Counted from the first letter of the stretch, positions 1 to 7,361 are shown. The stretch: 32,843 bases of DNA from an uncultured Myxococcales bacterium (GCA_903911905.1 CAIWFK010000336.1:1-32843), one strand, 5' to 3'. The notes: generated by a model not told the origin, from the sequence alone. Numbers and translations: made by a program.

Positions 1-1
1 C

Positions 2-1009
2 GATTGCGATGCGAAGCCGGGGCAGATGCGTGCGGCGGCGCCGAAGTCGTATTGGGACGCGGCGCGGAAGCTGGTCGAGGCCGTCAACGAGCAGGGCCGA
101 CAGGCCGCTCCACTGGGCGTCTGGCAAATCGTCAGGCAGGCCGCGAACGCGCTCAACAGCGTGATGGGCGGGCACTTTCGCGACGAGGCGCTCGAGCTCG
201 CCGAGCGCATCGACTGCGAGCCTCGCGACATCATCATTGCGAACCTCTCCTATGACCTCGGGCAGGTCGGCTGCACGACCTTCGGGTTGCAGACGGCTGA
301 TGGGCCGCTGCACGCCCGCAATCTCGACTGGAGCTTCCCGGGCAAGTTGCTGCGTGAGCACGTGGCGGTCGAGCGGGTACTCAACGCGCCCTCGGGCGAA
401 TATCTCCTCGTGACGTGGCCTGGGCTCTTCGGTGCGCTGACGGGGCTGGCGCCAGGTCGCTTCTCGGTGACCGTCAACTACGTCGTGCATGACGAGGAGT
501 CGACGCCGACGGGGCTCATGGGGCGCGCGTTCAAGGGCCACTGGCCCTCGACCTGGGTCGTGCGGACCGCGCTGAACGAGAAGGCGAACTTCGCCTCCGC
601 GGTCAAATACCTCGCAGAGGTGCCGTTGCTCTCGCCCGTGTTGTTCACGGTCGTCGGAACCAAGGAGGACGAGCGCGCCGTCATCGAGCGAAGTGCGACC
701 TCGAGTGTGGTGCGTCGAGGTGAGCCCGGCGGGCTGCTCTGCGTCACGAACCACTACGTGAGCAAGGGACTTGGCCGCCACAACGTCGACCTCGAGGACG
801 GCGATACCCGCGAGCGGCTCGACGCGCTGAGCGAGAAGCTGTCGACCACACCGCCGACGAACCGTGCCGAGGCGTTGGCGATTCTCTCGTCGAACGATCT
901 CTTCGACAAGAACGAGACCCAGCACCAGGTCGCGATGTGCGCGCGAACTGGCAAGATGACCGTTCAGGTGCCGGGGAAGAAGCAGCCCTTTGAGTTCGAG
1001 TGCGGCTGA
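2..1009 (+). CDS. Acid ceramidase / NAAA-like Ntn-hydrolase (5'-partial)
   Basis: The frame is open from the window edge to the stop, so the true start probably lies upstream; the ATG at 26 is only an internal candidate. The protein resembles the N-terminal nucleophile hydrolases of the acid ceramidase, NAAA and choloylglycine-hydrolase-like group, which cleave non-peptide amide bonds after autoprocessing exposes a Cys. Seen: a Gly-Cys-Thr-Thr-Phe stretch with the Cys codon at 272-274, followed about 20 residues later by ARNLDW, which matches the family pattern of nucleophile Cys then (G/A)RN(L/M)D. About 90 residues precede the Cys, as expected for the released alpha part. Substrate is unknown. 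It lies just left of the attachment core, so it is either flanking DNA or the far end of the element. Without its N-terminus a signal peptide cannot be judged. Confidence 0.72.
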   Translation, partial: DCDAKPGQMRAAAPKSYWDAARKLVEAVNEQGRQAAPLGVWQIVRQAANALNSVMGGHFRDEALELAERIDCEPRDIIIANLSYDLGQVGCTTFGLQTADGPLHARNLDWSFPGKLLREHVAVERVLNAPSGEYLLVTWPGLFGALTGLAPGRFSVTVNYVVHDEESTPTGLMGRAFKGHWPSTWVVRTALNEKANFASAVKYLAEVPLLSPVLFTVVGTKEDERAVIERSATSSVVRRGEPGGLLCVTNHYVSKGLGRHNVDLEDGDTRERLDALSEKLSTTPPTNRAEALAILSSNDLFDKNETQHQVAMCARTGKMTVQVPGKKQPFEFECG

Positions 1010-1110
1010 CGCGCCGCCCGTCATCAGCGACGGACTGACGACGAAAAGGACCCCCACTCCTCCCCCAGCATCACGACCATTCTCGGCCACTGGCAGCCAC
1101 TTCAGGTCCG

Positions 1111-2337
1111 TCAATCCGCGCGCTTCGTCTCACCACGCGCGCTTGAAAATCCCCGTGTCGGCGGTTCGATTCCGTCTCTGGGCACTGCAGTTCCTTGATG
1201 TTGCTGGGGTCGGGACGTCTCATGCGTCTCACCAGTCTCAGGGCCGCTACCGGTTTTGACTACCCATTGACTACCCGCCACGGTGGCGTTGGTGAAGGTC
1301 GTGGGCAGAGCCGTCACCGCGTTCTGCAGGGTGGTGTTGCTGAGGTGCCCGTAGACCAGCTCGACCATGCGCGAGGTGGTGTGCCCGAGCAGCTTCGCCA
1401 CCGTCATCGACTCCACCCCGGCCTGCTTGAGCCAGCTGGCGAAGGTCCGCCGAATGTCGTTCGGTGAGACCCGGGGCACGCCGGCGCGCTCGCATGCCAG
1501 CTTGAGGTCGCGGCGAATGTTGACCCACGGGCGGAACACCCGCCCCGTGCGCTTCACGCTGCGGCCACGCTTGATGGCGGCGGGGTTCAGCGAACGCGCC
1601 GTGAGCTCGGGCAGCAGGCCTGCGGGAATCGGCACCTGCCGGAGTGCTTCTTTCGTCTTCGTGCCGGGAAGGAGGACCCAGCCTCCGGTCAGGTCCACGT
1701 GCTCCCACTCGAGTCGCTCAAGCTCGCCAAGCCGAGCGCCCAGCATCACCCCCGTGAGCAGCATGAAGCGGCGCTCCTCGTCGTCGAACTCGGCGAGCAG
1801 CGCGCCGAACTGGTCACTCGTCAGGAAGCGACGCCTCGGGGTGTACCTGGCGCGGTACACGGGGACGAGCGCCTTGGGGTCGACGGCGAGAATGCCGCGG
1901 GAACACGCAATCCGCAGCGCCGCGCGGAGCGTGCAGAGTTCCTTGTGGACGGTGGACGGTGCAGCGACCTCCTTGAGTCTCTTGTTGATGTAGTCCTGCA
2001 CGTCGTCGAGCTTGAGCTCGTTGACGTCGAGCTGGCCGATGAGGCGGAGCAGGTGGCCAGCCTTGGTGGCGTACATGCCGAAGGTTGCCGCCGAGCGGTC
2101 CGACGAGCTGTCAGCGAGCAGGTAGTTCAGCGCGTCTTCGACTCGGTGCGGCTCGCGGTCCTTGGGTGCACCACCCGGAGAAGCGGTCGTGCGTTCGCGC
2201 TCACGGAGGACCTGGAGGGCTGCGCGTCGGTCTTTGCACTTGGTGCAGAAATAGACGCGGTCTCCTTGGGCATCGTAGAGCCACGCGTACCACGTGCCAC
2301 CCTTCTTCTTTTGGTAGAGCCGGTCGTTTGATTCCAC
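1111..2337 (-). CDS. int: Tyrosine recombinase / integrase
   Basis: This 408-residue site-specific recombinase should integrate and excise the element at tRNA-Phe. It has an N-terminal arm-binding-like segment (residues 1-50, starting MESNDRLYQKKKGG), a SAM-like core-binding region (about 65-150) and a C-terminal catalytic domain. Seen: box I Arg in GARLGELERLEW, box II as NDIRRTFASWL, then LLGHTTSRMVELVYGHL with the Tyr nucleophile. The usual box II His (HxLRH) is replaced by Asn here. The last 25 or so codons run antisense through the tRNA-Phe core and stop 32 bp beyond it, so the C-terminus depends on the sequence joined to the core. The upstream excisionase-like frame overlaps its 5' end by about 210 bp. 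Confidence 0.93.
   Translation of the reverse strand: MESNDRLYQKKKGGTWYAWLYDAQGDRVYFCTKCKDRRAALQVLRERERTTASPGGAPKDREPHRVEDALNYLLADSSSDRSAATFGMYATKAGHLLRLIGQLDVNELKLDDVQDYINKRLKEVAAPSTVHKELCTLRAALRIACSRGILAVDPKALVPVYRARYTPRRRFLTSDQFGALLAEFDDEERRFMLLTGVMLGARLGELERLEWEHVDLTGGWVLLPGTKTKEALRQVPIPAGLLPELTARSLNPAAIKRGRSVKRTGRVFRPWVNIRRDLKLACERAGVPRVSPNDIRRTFASWLKQAGVESMTVAKLLGHTTSRMVELVYGHLSNTTLQNAVTALPTTFTNATVAGSQWVVKTGSGPETGETHETSRPQQHQGTAVPRDGIEPPTRGFSSARGETKRAD
1143..1184 (+). other. tRNA-Phe 3'-half fragment, attachment (att) core
   Basis: These 42 bases read as the 3' part of a tRNA-Phe: anticodon loop TTGAAAA (anticodon GAA), 3' strand of the anticodon stem TCCCC, GTGTC variable region, a T-arm with GGCGG/CCGTC stem around TTCGATT, acceptor strand TCTGGGC and discriminator A. 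No 5' half precedes it: the bases before the loop (ACGCGCGC) do not pair with TCCCC and no D-arm or GCCCAGA acceptor strand is seen to the left. CCA is not encoded (CTG follows). The integrase gene overlaps it antisense, which gives the protein the PRDGIEPPTRGF tail common in tRNA-targeting integrases. This is the expected integration core. Confidence 0.85.
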
Positions 2338-2507
2338 GTCGAAACCTCAGTTCGTTGCCTTAGGTAGTTTTCCACGGCCGCCTCGGAGACGCGCATGGTG
2401 CGGTCCCCGATTACGACGTGAGCCATCCTCTTCATCTCGCGGTACGCAGCGGCCCGGCTGATGCCGAGCAGCGCAGCGACCTGGGCCGCGTTGAGCAGCG
2501 GCTTCAT
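2127..2507 (-). CDS. Excisionase/AlpA-like HTH protein
   Basis: The first 55 residues from the ATG at 2507 (MKPLLNAAQVAALLGISRAA onwards) form a compact helix-turn-helix of the excisionase/MerR-like HTH_17 type: an AAQVAALLGISRAAAYREM recognition helix-turn-helix, then a short wing. Such proteins bind att arms and direct the integrase toward excision, or regulate its promoter. A GGTGGGCG stretch precedes the ATG. The frame stays open well past the domain, 211 bp into the integrase gene in another frame; the last 70 residues are basic and low in complexity and look like an antisense-free read-through of int, so either a long natural overlap or a lost stop codon is possible. Position directly upstream of int fits an xis role. 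Function is inferred from fold and context. Confidence 0.6.
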   Translation of the reverse strand: MKPLLNAAQVAALLGISRAAAYREMKRMAHVVIGDRTMRVSEAAVENYLRQRTEVSTWNQTTGSTKRRRVARGTRGSTMPKETASISAPSAKTDAQPSRSSVSANARPLLRVVHPRTASRTESKTR

Positions 2508-2942
2508 CGCCCACCGCGCCAGACGAAGATGAGCGCAGCGGTTCTGCCTCGAGCCTCCTGAGCCCGAGCCTGCGTAGACGCGCAGCACACTCCTACGGGT
2601 TGTTGCGACACGACGGCACCCGCGCCCGAGCTCTACGCTCAGGCGCCCCAATCAACAGGGACCTACGGTGACAAACCCGGGCGAACCGCCCAGAACCGCA
2701 AGCCGGAATTTTTCTACACGGTGAAGCCAGCGCACAGGGGCGCTGGGCCGTGGTGGTGTTCCTGTCCTTCTCAGACCTCAAGCCGTGTCCGGTCGAAGAC
2801 CCCGGGTGACTGCTCGACTCCACCGTTCAACAGGCGGCGAGCCGTGGTCAAGAGCCCAGATGCCGTCGCCGGTTTACGGGGCTTCCCACCGAGGGCTTTA
2901 CGCGAAACGGCCACCTCGCCGAACGGGTGATAGAACCTCACC
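2508..2942. other. Intergenic region between xis-like gene and protease gene
   Basis: No convincing gene is seen in these 435 bases; the open frames crossing it have no recognisable domain or ribosome binding site. It separates the leftward xis/int genes from the rightward protease gene, so it should hold two divergent promoters, but no clear -35/-10 pair could be picked out. Arm-type integrase or excisionase binding sites may also lie here, although no repeated short motif was obvious by eye. Confidence 0.5.
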
Positions 2943-4190
2943 ATGGGCACGGGCGCGGTGTTCGCGGTGCTGGTGACGTTGATGGGCGCTGACGGCGGGG
3001 CGCCTCCGTTGCGACCGGTCGACCTGTACCCCGCGCTCGCGAAGGTGACCTTCGTCATCGAGACCGGGACCAAGCACGGCAGCGGTGTTCTCGTGGCGAA
3101 CAATCTGGTCGCCACCAACGCGCACGTGGTGCTCGGCAGCACGAAGGTCAAGGTGCGCCAGGGCAAGGTCACGTGGGACGCCGAGGTCTTTTCCGCTGAT
3201 GAGGATCGCGACGTCGCGCTTGTGCGAGTCGAAGACCTCGACCGGTCGCCAGTCACCTTTCGAACCGAGCCCCCGCTTGCCGTCGGCGAGAAGGTGTTCG
3301 CCGTCGGCTCCCCCCTGCACATGGACGCCACGCTCTCGGATGGAATCATCTCGGGTCTGCCGCACATGGAAGACGGGCAGGACTGGGTGCAGACGACCAC
3401 GCCCATTTCGCCTGGCTCGAGCGGCGGCGGGCTTTTTGACGAGCGCGGCCGACTGGTGGGCCTCACGACCCTGTATCTCCTCGATGCTCAGAACCTGAAC
3501 CTCGCCGTCCCCGCGGCCGCCATCCATGAACTCCAGGCGCGCGGGGCCGGGGTCGTGCAAAGCAAGAAGGCAAGGCAGGGCACGAAGACACCCCCGCCTG
3601 ACGCCGTCCGATGCCTCTTCACCAAGAAGGAGGTGCTGGCGAAATTCACTGCAGGGCTCGAGGTGGTCGAGTCCTCAGCCATCAACCAGTCGCTCTGGCT
3701 TCGTGGGTTGAACACGCAGATCCTCGTGATGAAGGCGGTCAACGGCGCGGTGATGGAGTTCGTGCTCGAAGACGTCAACGCCCGCGGTGAGCGGGTTTTC
3801 GTCACCGCCAAAGAAGCCGGGCGTCGAGTCGTTGTCTCCGCGACCAAGACCGGGGCGGAGGTCACCTACCTTCAGCCGACACAGCTTCGAGGTCAGCCGC
3901 GGGTTGTCGCCGTCACGACCGAGTGTGCTCCGACCCTCGCCGCGGTCATCGACGCGGAGCGCGCTGCGGTGAGCAGGGCCGCGTGGAGCGAGACCGAGCT
4001 GCAGCGTTACAAGAACGGCTGCGAGCGGGGCAGTGCCGACGATTGTCGGGGCGTGCTCGCCTTCTTCACGCTCAGGGAAGACACCGACGAGGCCCGAGAG
4101 GCGGCGGACCGGCTTTGCGCCGTTTCGCCGGACGACTGCCCGCCCAAGTCGAAGGAGTCGTCGCCCCCGAAGGGCGACAGCTCTCGATGA
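2943..4190 (+). CDS. Secreted trypsin-like (S1C/HtrA-type) serine protease
   Basis: The first 20 or so residues form a short hydrophobic signal-like segment (GAVFAVLVTLMG), suggesting export. Residues 30-215 are a trypsin-fold protease of the DegP/HtrA type: TNAHVV with catalytic His61, DRDVALVRV with Asp90, and PGSSGGGLFD with Ser160, so the triad is complete. No PDZ domain follows. The remaining 200 residues are unassigned; near the end, the segment around NGCERGSADDC resembles a Sel1-like repeat end with paired Cys. The gene points right, against its leftward neighbours, and ends 3 bp before the convergent stop of the next gene. It looks like cargo next to the integrase; the substrate cannot be told. 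Confidence 0.8.
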   Translation: MGTGAVFAVLVTLMGADGGAPPLRPVDLYPALAKVTFVIETGTKHGSGVLVANNLVATNAHVVLGSTKVKVRQGKVTWDAEVFSADEDRDVALVRVEDLDRSPVTFRTEPPLAVGEKVFAVGSPLHMDATLSDGIISGLPHMEDGQDWVQTTTPISPGSSGGGLFDERGRLVGLTTLYLLDAQNLNLAVPAAAIHELQARGAGVVQSKKARQGTKTPPPDAVRCLFTKKEVLAKFTAGLEVVESSAINQSLWLRGLNTQILVMKAVNGAVMEFVLEDVNARGERVFVTAKEAGRRVVVSATKTGAEVTYLQPTQLRGQPRVVAVTTECAPTLAAVIDAERAAVSRAAWSETELQRYKNGCERGSADDCRGVLAFFTLREDTDEAREAADRLCAVSPDDCPPKSKESSPPKGDSSR

Positions 4191-4193
4191 CCG

Positions 4194-4883
4194 TCAGTAC
4201 CACGCAGTGAACCCGAACCCGCGCGAGCCCCAGTACCTGAGCCACTTCACCGCGGCTCGGAGGTCGCGTAGTTCTCCGATGTCTCCGGCGTGGACCGCAA
4301 CGAGCGCGTCTTCGAGACGGTCGGCGTAGTCCACAGCCTCGTCGGCGCCGTGGTCGTCGAAGGCCTCGTTGGTCAGATCCTCGGGCAGGCACTCGGCTGA
4401 CGCGATTACCTTGCCGCGATAATCGAGCGCGCCAGTGAGCAAACCCGTGACAGCGGCGACGCCAGCTTGGTCCGCCGCGAGCTCGACCACGTACTTCCCG
4501 CGCTCGTCGGCGAGTACCTGCTCGAAGGGCCGACCCCAGTGGTCGATGAACGCCTGGTTCCTGTCGCCCCAGCTGTTGTTGCTTCCGTGGTTCGGCTTCT
4601 TGAGTTCTTCGGCGACCTGCACGTGCGCGGGCGTGAAGACCTTCACCCTGAACCACGCGGTGGCCGCCTCGTCGATGCCGACGCGGGGTGCGCCGATGAC
4701 GGCGTAGGGCGACACCGAGACCTGCTCGAGCGCGGCCTCGAGGTCGCGTCTCAGCAGAGCGCGCTGGTGCTTCGTGACGGACTTGTCGGCGTCGAGCGCG
4801 TCGAGCTTCCTGGTGATGGTGAGGTACTGCGCTTCGTGGCCAGGCTTCGCCTTGTGGGCATGCAGCATCCAGTCGAGGCCCAT
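4194..4883 (-). CDS. Hypothetical protein (229 aa)
   Basis: No family is recognised. The start ATG at 4883 is supported by AAGGAG seven bases upstream. The protein begins MGLDWMLHAHKAK, a MGLD-type opening shared by several small proteins of phages and mobile elements, and is soluble and acidic with no signal peptide or membrane segment. Residues 95-125 are Asn/Trp/Gly-rich (NHGSNNSWGDRNQ) and the C-terminus is aromatic. It is the last gene of the leftward run 4194-12125, ending almost stop-to-stop with the protease gene. The gene is probably real, because of its ribosome binding site, length and codon pattern. Confidence 0.6.
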   Translation of the reverse strand: MGLDWMLHAHKAKPGHEAQYLTITRKLDALDADKSVTKHQRALLRRDLEAALEQVSVSPYAVIGAPRVGIDEAATAWFRVKVFTPAHVQVAEELKKPNHGSNNSWGDRNQAFIDHWGRPFEQVLADERGKYVVELAADQAGVAAVTGLLTGALDYRGKVIASAECLPEDLTNEAFDDHGADEAVDYADRLEDALVAVHAGDIGELRDLRAAVKWLRYWGSRGFGFTAWY

Positions 4884-4989
4884 GGGGCTCTCCTTTTCGT
4901 TCGTGGGTGGTGGGGCATGGGTGCACTACCGGTCGGGCTGGCGCATTCCCGCAGTGTGCAAAGTCGTGGCGAGCTACAGCCCGGGAACT

Positions 4990-5475
4990 TCAGCCAGCGA
5001 CGGGTGCGCCCCGCGCGGCGCGTTCCCAGAGCTCAACGCTGACCCGGGGAACTTCGGCGCACGCCTGAATCAGCGGCTCAGTCGCCCCGTCGATGTCGCC
5101 CCGCCAACCGCCGTGGGCAGCGACGGTGGCGACCGTCTTGATGCCCCAGTTCGCAGCCAGCGCCAGGGCGTTGTGGAAGCCCTGACGGAGGTAGAGCTTC
5201 TGGTTGTGATGGTTGAACATGCTCACGAGGATGGCGAACTTGAAGCCGGCCTCGGGCACGTCCTGCAGGTCCATCACCCGGGCGTGGCCCGCGTGGATTG
5301 GGTAGTCGACCTTCTCGATGAGCCGCTTCCACTCGCGGTCGTCGTCAATCTTCTTGATGAGCTGCTGCCCGACGGCGCCGACCAGCTTCCGGTGGTCGCC
5401 GTCGACCGAGATGAGAATCGCGTCAGCGGTGGAGGTGAAGATGTCGCCGGTGAAGTGCTTGATGGTGTTGGTCAT
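4990..5475 (-). CDS. Macro-domain-like protein
   Basis: This 161-residue protein has the outline of a stand-alone macro domain, the fold that binds ADP-ribose or its derivatives and in some members hydrolyses ADP-ribose-1''-phosphate or removes ADP-ribose from targets. Seen: IKHFTGDIF near the N-terminus (compare the GDIT strand), ADAILISVDG (compare ADAIVNAAN), a Gly-rich VGAVGQQL helix start, then central strands FKFAILVSMF and KTVATVAAHGG followed by a Gly-Asp turn. The usual Asn of the NAAN loop is missing, so catalysis may be altered. The start at 5475 has GGAGA six bases upstream. The next gene upstream in the run encodes a cyclic-phosphate-processing receiver protein, which makes an ADP-ribose-phosphate or RNA-repair role plausible but unproven. 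Confidence 0.5.
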   Translation of the reverse strand: MTNTIKHFTGDIFTSTADAILISVDGDHRKLVGAVGQQLIKKIDDDREWKRLIEKVDYPIHAGHARVMDLQDVPEAGFKFAILVSMFNHHNQKLYLRQGFHNALALAANWGIKTVATVAAHGGWRGDIDGATEPLIQACAEVPRVSVELWERAARGAPVAG

Positions 5476-5516
5476 GCGGGTTCTCCAGGCGAGGCGTTGC
5501 TGGTCGTCGCAGGGTT

Positions 5517-5987
5517 CTACCCCTCGGCATCGTCTTCAGTCTCCGCGTCGAACCATTCCTGCACCTTCTTCAACCAGGCGGTGAGGGCCTCGGTCGTGAG
5601 GTCGGCGAACATGACGCGGGTTACCTCGAAGCCGGCTCCCGTCAGCGCCGCCGCCATCGCTGGTCCGCCTCGTGTGTTGGCGGAGTGCACAAGGATGGGG
5701 GTGCCGGTGTCGACCCGCCTGATGACCGTCTCGACGACCTTCTTCCCGTTGATGACGAGCGACATGTCGTTCCCCGAGTGCTTGTCGAGGTCATGGTCCA
5801 GCATCAGGCCGAAGTAGGTCCCAGGCGGGTCCTTGTTCAGGATGGCGATGGCTGCGCCGCCCGTCTTCGCCCAGACGAGTCGAACATCGTGGAGTCTCGA
5901 AATTCGCTCCAAGAACCATGCGTGGCGGTTGTCGTCGTCCTCCACCAACAACACCCGGCACAGTCGCTTTCGTCGGGCATGCGTCAT
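5517..5987 (-). CDS. Cyclic-phosphate-processing receiver (cREC)-like protein
   Basis: The protein resembles the cREC family, receiver-like domains proposed by Burroughs and Aravind to process cyclic phosphates in RNA repair and conflict systems. Seen in order: RVLLVEDDDNRHAWF (acidic pocket, then Arg-His), a central LMLDHDLDKHSGND with the Asp-His-Asp triplet, PILVHSANTRGG with His-Ser-Asn, and a final amphipathic tail. A classical response regulator would have a single phospho-acceptor Asp and no LDHDL or VHS motif. The ATG at 5987 is preferred over upstream starts because GAGGTG lies just before it; this gives 156 residues. It is co-directional with the macro-domain-like gene 42 bp downstream. 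Enzymatic activity is inferred from the family. Confidence 0.68.
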   Translation of the reverse strand: MTHARRKRLCRVLLVEDDDNRHAWFLERISRLHDVRLVWAKTGGAAIAILNKDPPGTYFGLMLDHDLDKHSGNDMSLVINGKKVVETVIRRVDTGTPILVHSANTRGGPAMAAALTGAGFEVTRVMFADLTTEALTAWLKKVQEWFDAETEDDAEG

Positions 5988-6049
5988 GTTCACCTCGGTT
6001 GTGGGCAACTGCGTGGGACGGCGTTGAGCGGCATTTCTGACCGGCGGTA

Positions 6050-6361
6050 TCAACGCCGCCGAGGGTGCGGCGCTGGCAGGACGACGTCAGGGTCGTCGCC
6101 CTCGCGGGCTGGAAACGCTCGGTTGTTCCTGTTCTCGATGAGCGCAGCGTCGGCGGCGCCCACGACCACCTTGCGCAGGAGGCGCACCCGCCCTGCGGCG
6201 AGGGCGAGCACGGACTCCAGCATCTTCGGTGCCCTGCTCACCGCGTCGTCGTGAGGGAGCGCGTTGGTGGCCAGCAGTTCCGCCAGCAACTGCGCCGACT
6301 CGATGACGTCGGCGAGCTCGTCGAGTTCGGCGGCCAGGCTGACCGATGTACTCTTGGTCAT
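6050..6361 (-). CDS. Small hypothetical protein (103 aa)
   Basis: No family is recognised. Starting at the ATG at 6361 (GGGAG upstream), the protein is mostly helical: an acidic first half (LAAELDELADVIESAQLLAE), a middle basic helix (RVRLLRKVVV) and a Pro/Arg-rich tail. The start overlaps by ATGA the end of a tiny Cys-rich frame upstream, which suggests translational coupling. The frame can be extended upstream to a GTG at 6481, but that part has no ribosome binding site and looks like the shadow of the Cys-rich frame. It lies in the leftward run between the annealing protein and the cREC gene. Confidence 0.5.
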   Translation of the reverse strand: MTKSTSVSLAAELDELADVIESAQLLAELLATNALPHDDAVSRAPKMLESVLALAAGRVRLLRKVVVGAADAALIENRNNRAFPAREGDDPDVVLPAPHPRRR

Positions 6362-6438
6362 CGCGACGCTCCCGCAGCCTTGCAGCGCTCCTTGAACTGG
6401 CAGCCTCTGCACGCCCAGCCGCGGACAGGAAACGACAC
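6358..6438 (-). CDS. Candidate micro-ORF with three-Cys motif (26 aa)
   Basis: A short frame between the Rad52-like gene and the 103-residue gene ends in an ATGA overlap with the latter. From a GTG at 6438 it reads as 26 residues including GWACRGCQFKERCKAAG. The C-x2-C-x5-C spacing with flanking aromatic and basic residues is like the Cys-rich C-terminal end of Cas4/RecB-type PD-(D/E)XK nucleases that hold an iron-sulfur cluster. There is no ATG in the frame, and a stop at 6478-6480 closes it upstream. It may be a true small metal-binding protein, or the remnant of a nuclease gene that once lay beside the annealing protein. Confidence 0.35.
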   Translation of the reverse strand: MSFPVRGWACRGCQFKERCKAAGASR

Positions 6439-6488
6439 CCCCGCTTCGACCGCCGTCAGGACACCGACGGCCGTGCTTCACGCCGCGT

Positions 6489-7307
6489 TCACGACGCCAG
6501 GCCTTCGCCCGGCGGGTCAGCGTGGCCCGAGCTGTTGCCGTTGAGCTGCGCGTCGAGGCTCTTGATGACTTGGCTCGCCTGCTCGCGCGAGATGAACTCG
6601 AGCTGGCAGCCGAACTGGGTCTTCACGCGGCTGCGCAGGGCCGACGGTTCCACGCCCAGCTTTCTGCCGATGCTCATGATGGCCGCGAGTTGCTTGCTCG
6701 AGAGCCTCGAACGGTCTGGGCTGGTCGTTGCCGGGCGGGTGTCGACCGCCTGACCGGTGCGCACGTAGCCGGGAGGCGTCTGCTGTGGCTGCGCAGCAGG
6801 AGCTCGGCTCGTTGCAACCTGTGTCGCCTGCAAGTCGGCGTGAGTCGAAGTCTCGAGCGCTTCCGGTGCGTCTGACAGCTCTCCGGCGTACGCCTGCCAC
6901 CCGCACCCCAGCATCGACGCAGCTTTCTTCGTCGCCGACGAGGTGCTCATTTTCCTCGCGTCAGCTTCTGACGTGTAGCTGACCCCACCTCCGTCGCCGA
7001 CCGCATCGGCGTACGCGACCGCACGCCCTGCCTGCCACTCCACCAACTCGAGCACTACGCTCGCGGTGGCCTCCCACCCCTTGCGACCGGAGGGCGCGGC
7101 CACTTCGCGTACAGAAACTTCGCGGTGGAGTCGCCAGCCGCCTAATCCTGCGACGGCGTTGAGCCGCTGAATTACATAGGCGACCTTGTAGCCAACGGTA
7201 TCGAAGCCACGTCCGTTTCGGCGGCCGTCTGTTTTTTCAAGCGCTTCGGGCGGGAAGGGTTCGCCGAAGTCCTGCAGCATCTGCTTCAACTTCGCTTCGG
7301 TTGGCAT
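6489..7307 (-). CDS. Rad52-family single-strand annealing protein
   Basis: This 272-residue protein resembles the Rad52/22-type single-strand annealing proteins of phages and mobile elements, which anneal complementary strands during recombination-dependent replication. Seen: an N-terminal domain with FDTVGYKVAYVIQRLNAVAG then GGWRLHREVSVREV, a beta strand VVLELVEW, and a conserved-looking YTSEADARKMSTSSATKKA helix leading to a Gly/Trp segment (LGCGWQAYAG). Residues 120-200 are a low-complexity linker rich in Ala, Thr, Gln and Pro; the final 70 residues form a helical domain that may bind DNA or a partner. The start at 7307 has AAGGAG eight bases upstream. A putative terminator hairpin separates it from the VWA/AAA+ genes upstream. 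Confidence 0.72.
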   Translation of the reverse strand: MPTEAKLKQMLQDFGEPFPPEALEKTDGRRNGRGFDTVGYKVAYVIQRLNAVAGLGGWRLHREVSVREVAAPSGRKGWEATASVVLELVEWQAGRAVAYADAVGDGGGVSYTSEADARKMSTSSATKKAASMLGCGWQAYAGELSDAPEALETSTHADLQATQVATSRAPAAQPQQTPPGYVRTGQAVDTRPATTSPDRSRLSSKQLAAIMSIGRKLGVEPSALRSRVKTQFGCQLEFISREQASQVIKSLDAQLNGNSSGHADPPGEGLAS

Positions 7308-7339
7308 GACTGCTCCTTGGTGCGTAGAAACGACGAAGC

Positions 7340-7361
7340 CCCCGCTCCGCGGGATGCGGGG
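7340..7361 (-). terminator. Putative terminator hairpin
   Basis: CCCCGC (7340-7345) and GCGGGG (7356-7361) form a 6-bp GC stem around a 10-base loop. On the minus strand it is followed by CTTCGTCGTTTCT, only moderately T-rich. It lies between the small gene at 7403-7498 and the start of the annealing-protein gene, where a transcript of the AAA+/VWA genes would be expected to stop or be attenuated. Confidence 0.4.

Noticed and set aside
1143-1184. A complete tRNA-Phe gene
   Set aside because: Only the part from the anticodon loop to the discriminator base is present; no D-arm or 5' acceptor strand is found to the left.
2771-3560. Minus-strand frames overlapping the protease gene
   Set aside because: The plus-strand frame has a complete His-Asp-Ser triad and signal segment; the opposite frames show no domain.
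4774-5817. Plus-strand open frame of about 347 codons across the macro-domain and neighbouring genes
   Set aside because: It is antisense to genes with clear folds and ribosome binding sites, and it has no domain or start signal of its own.
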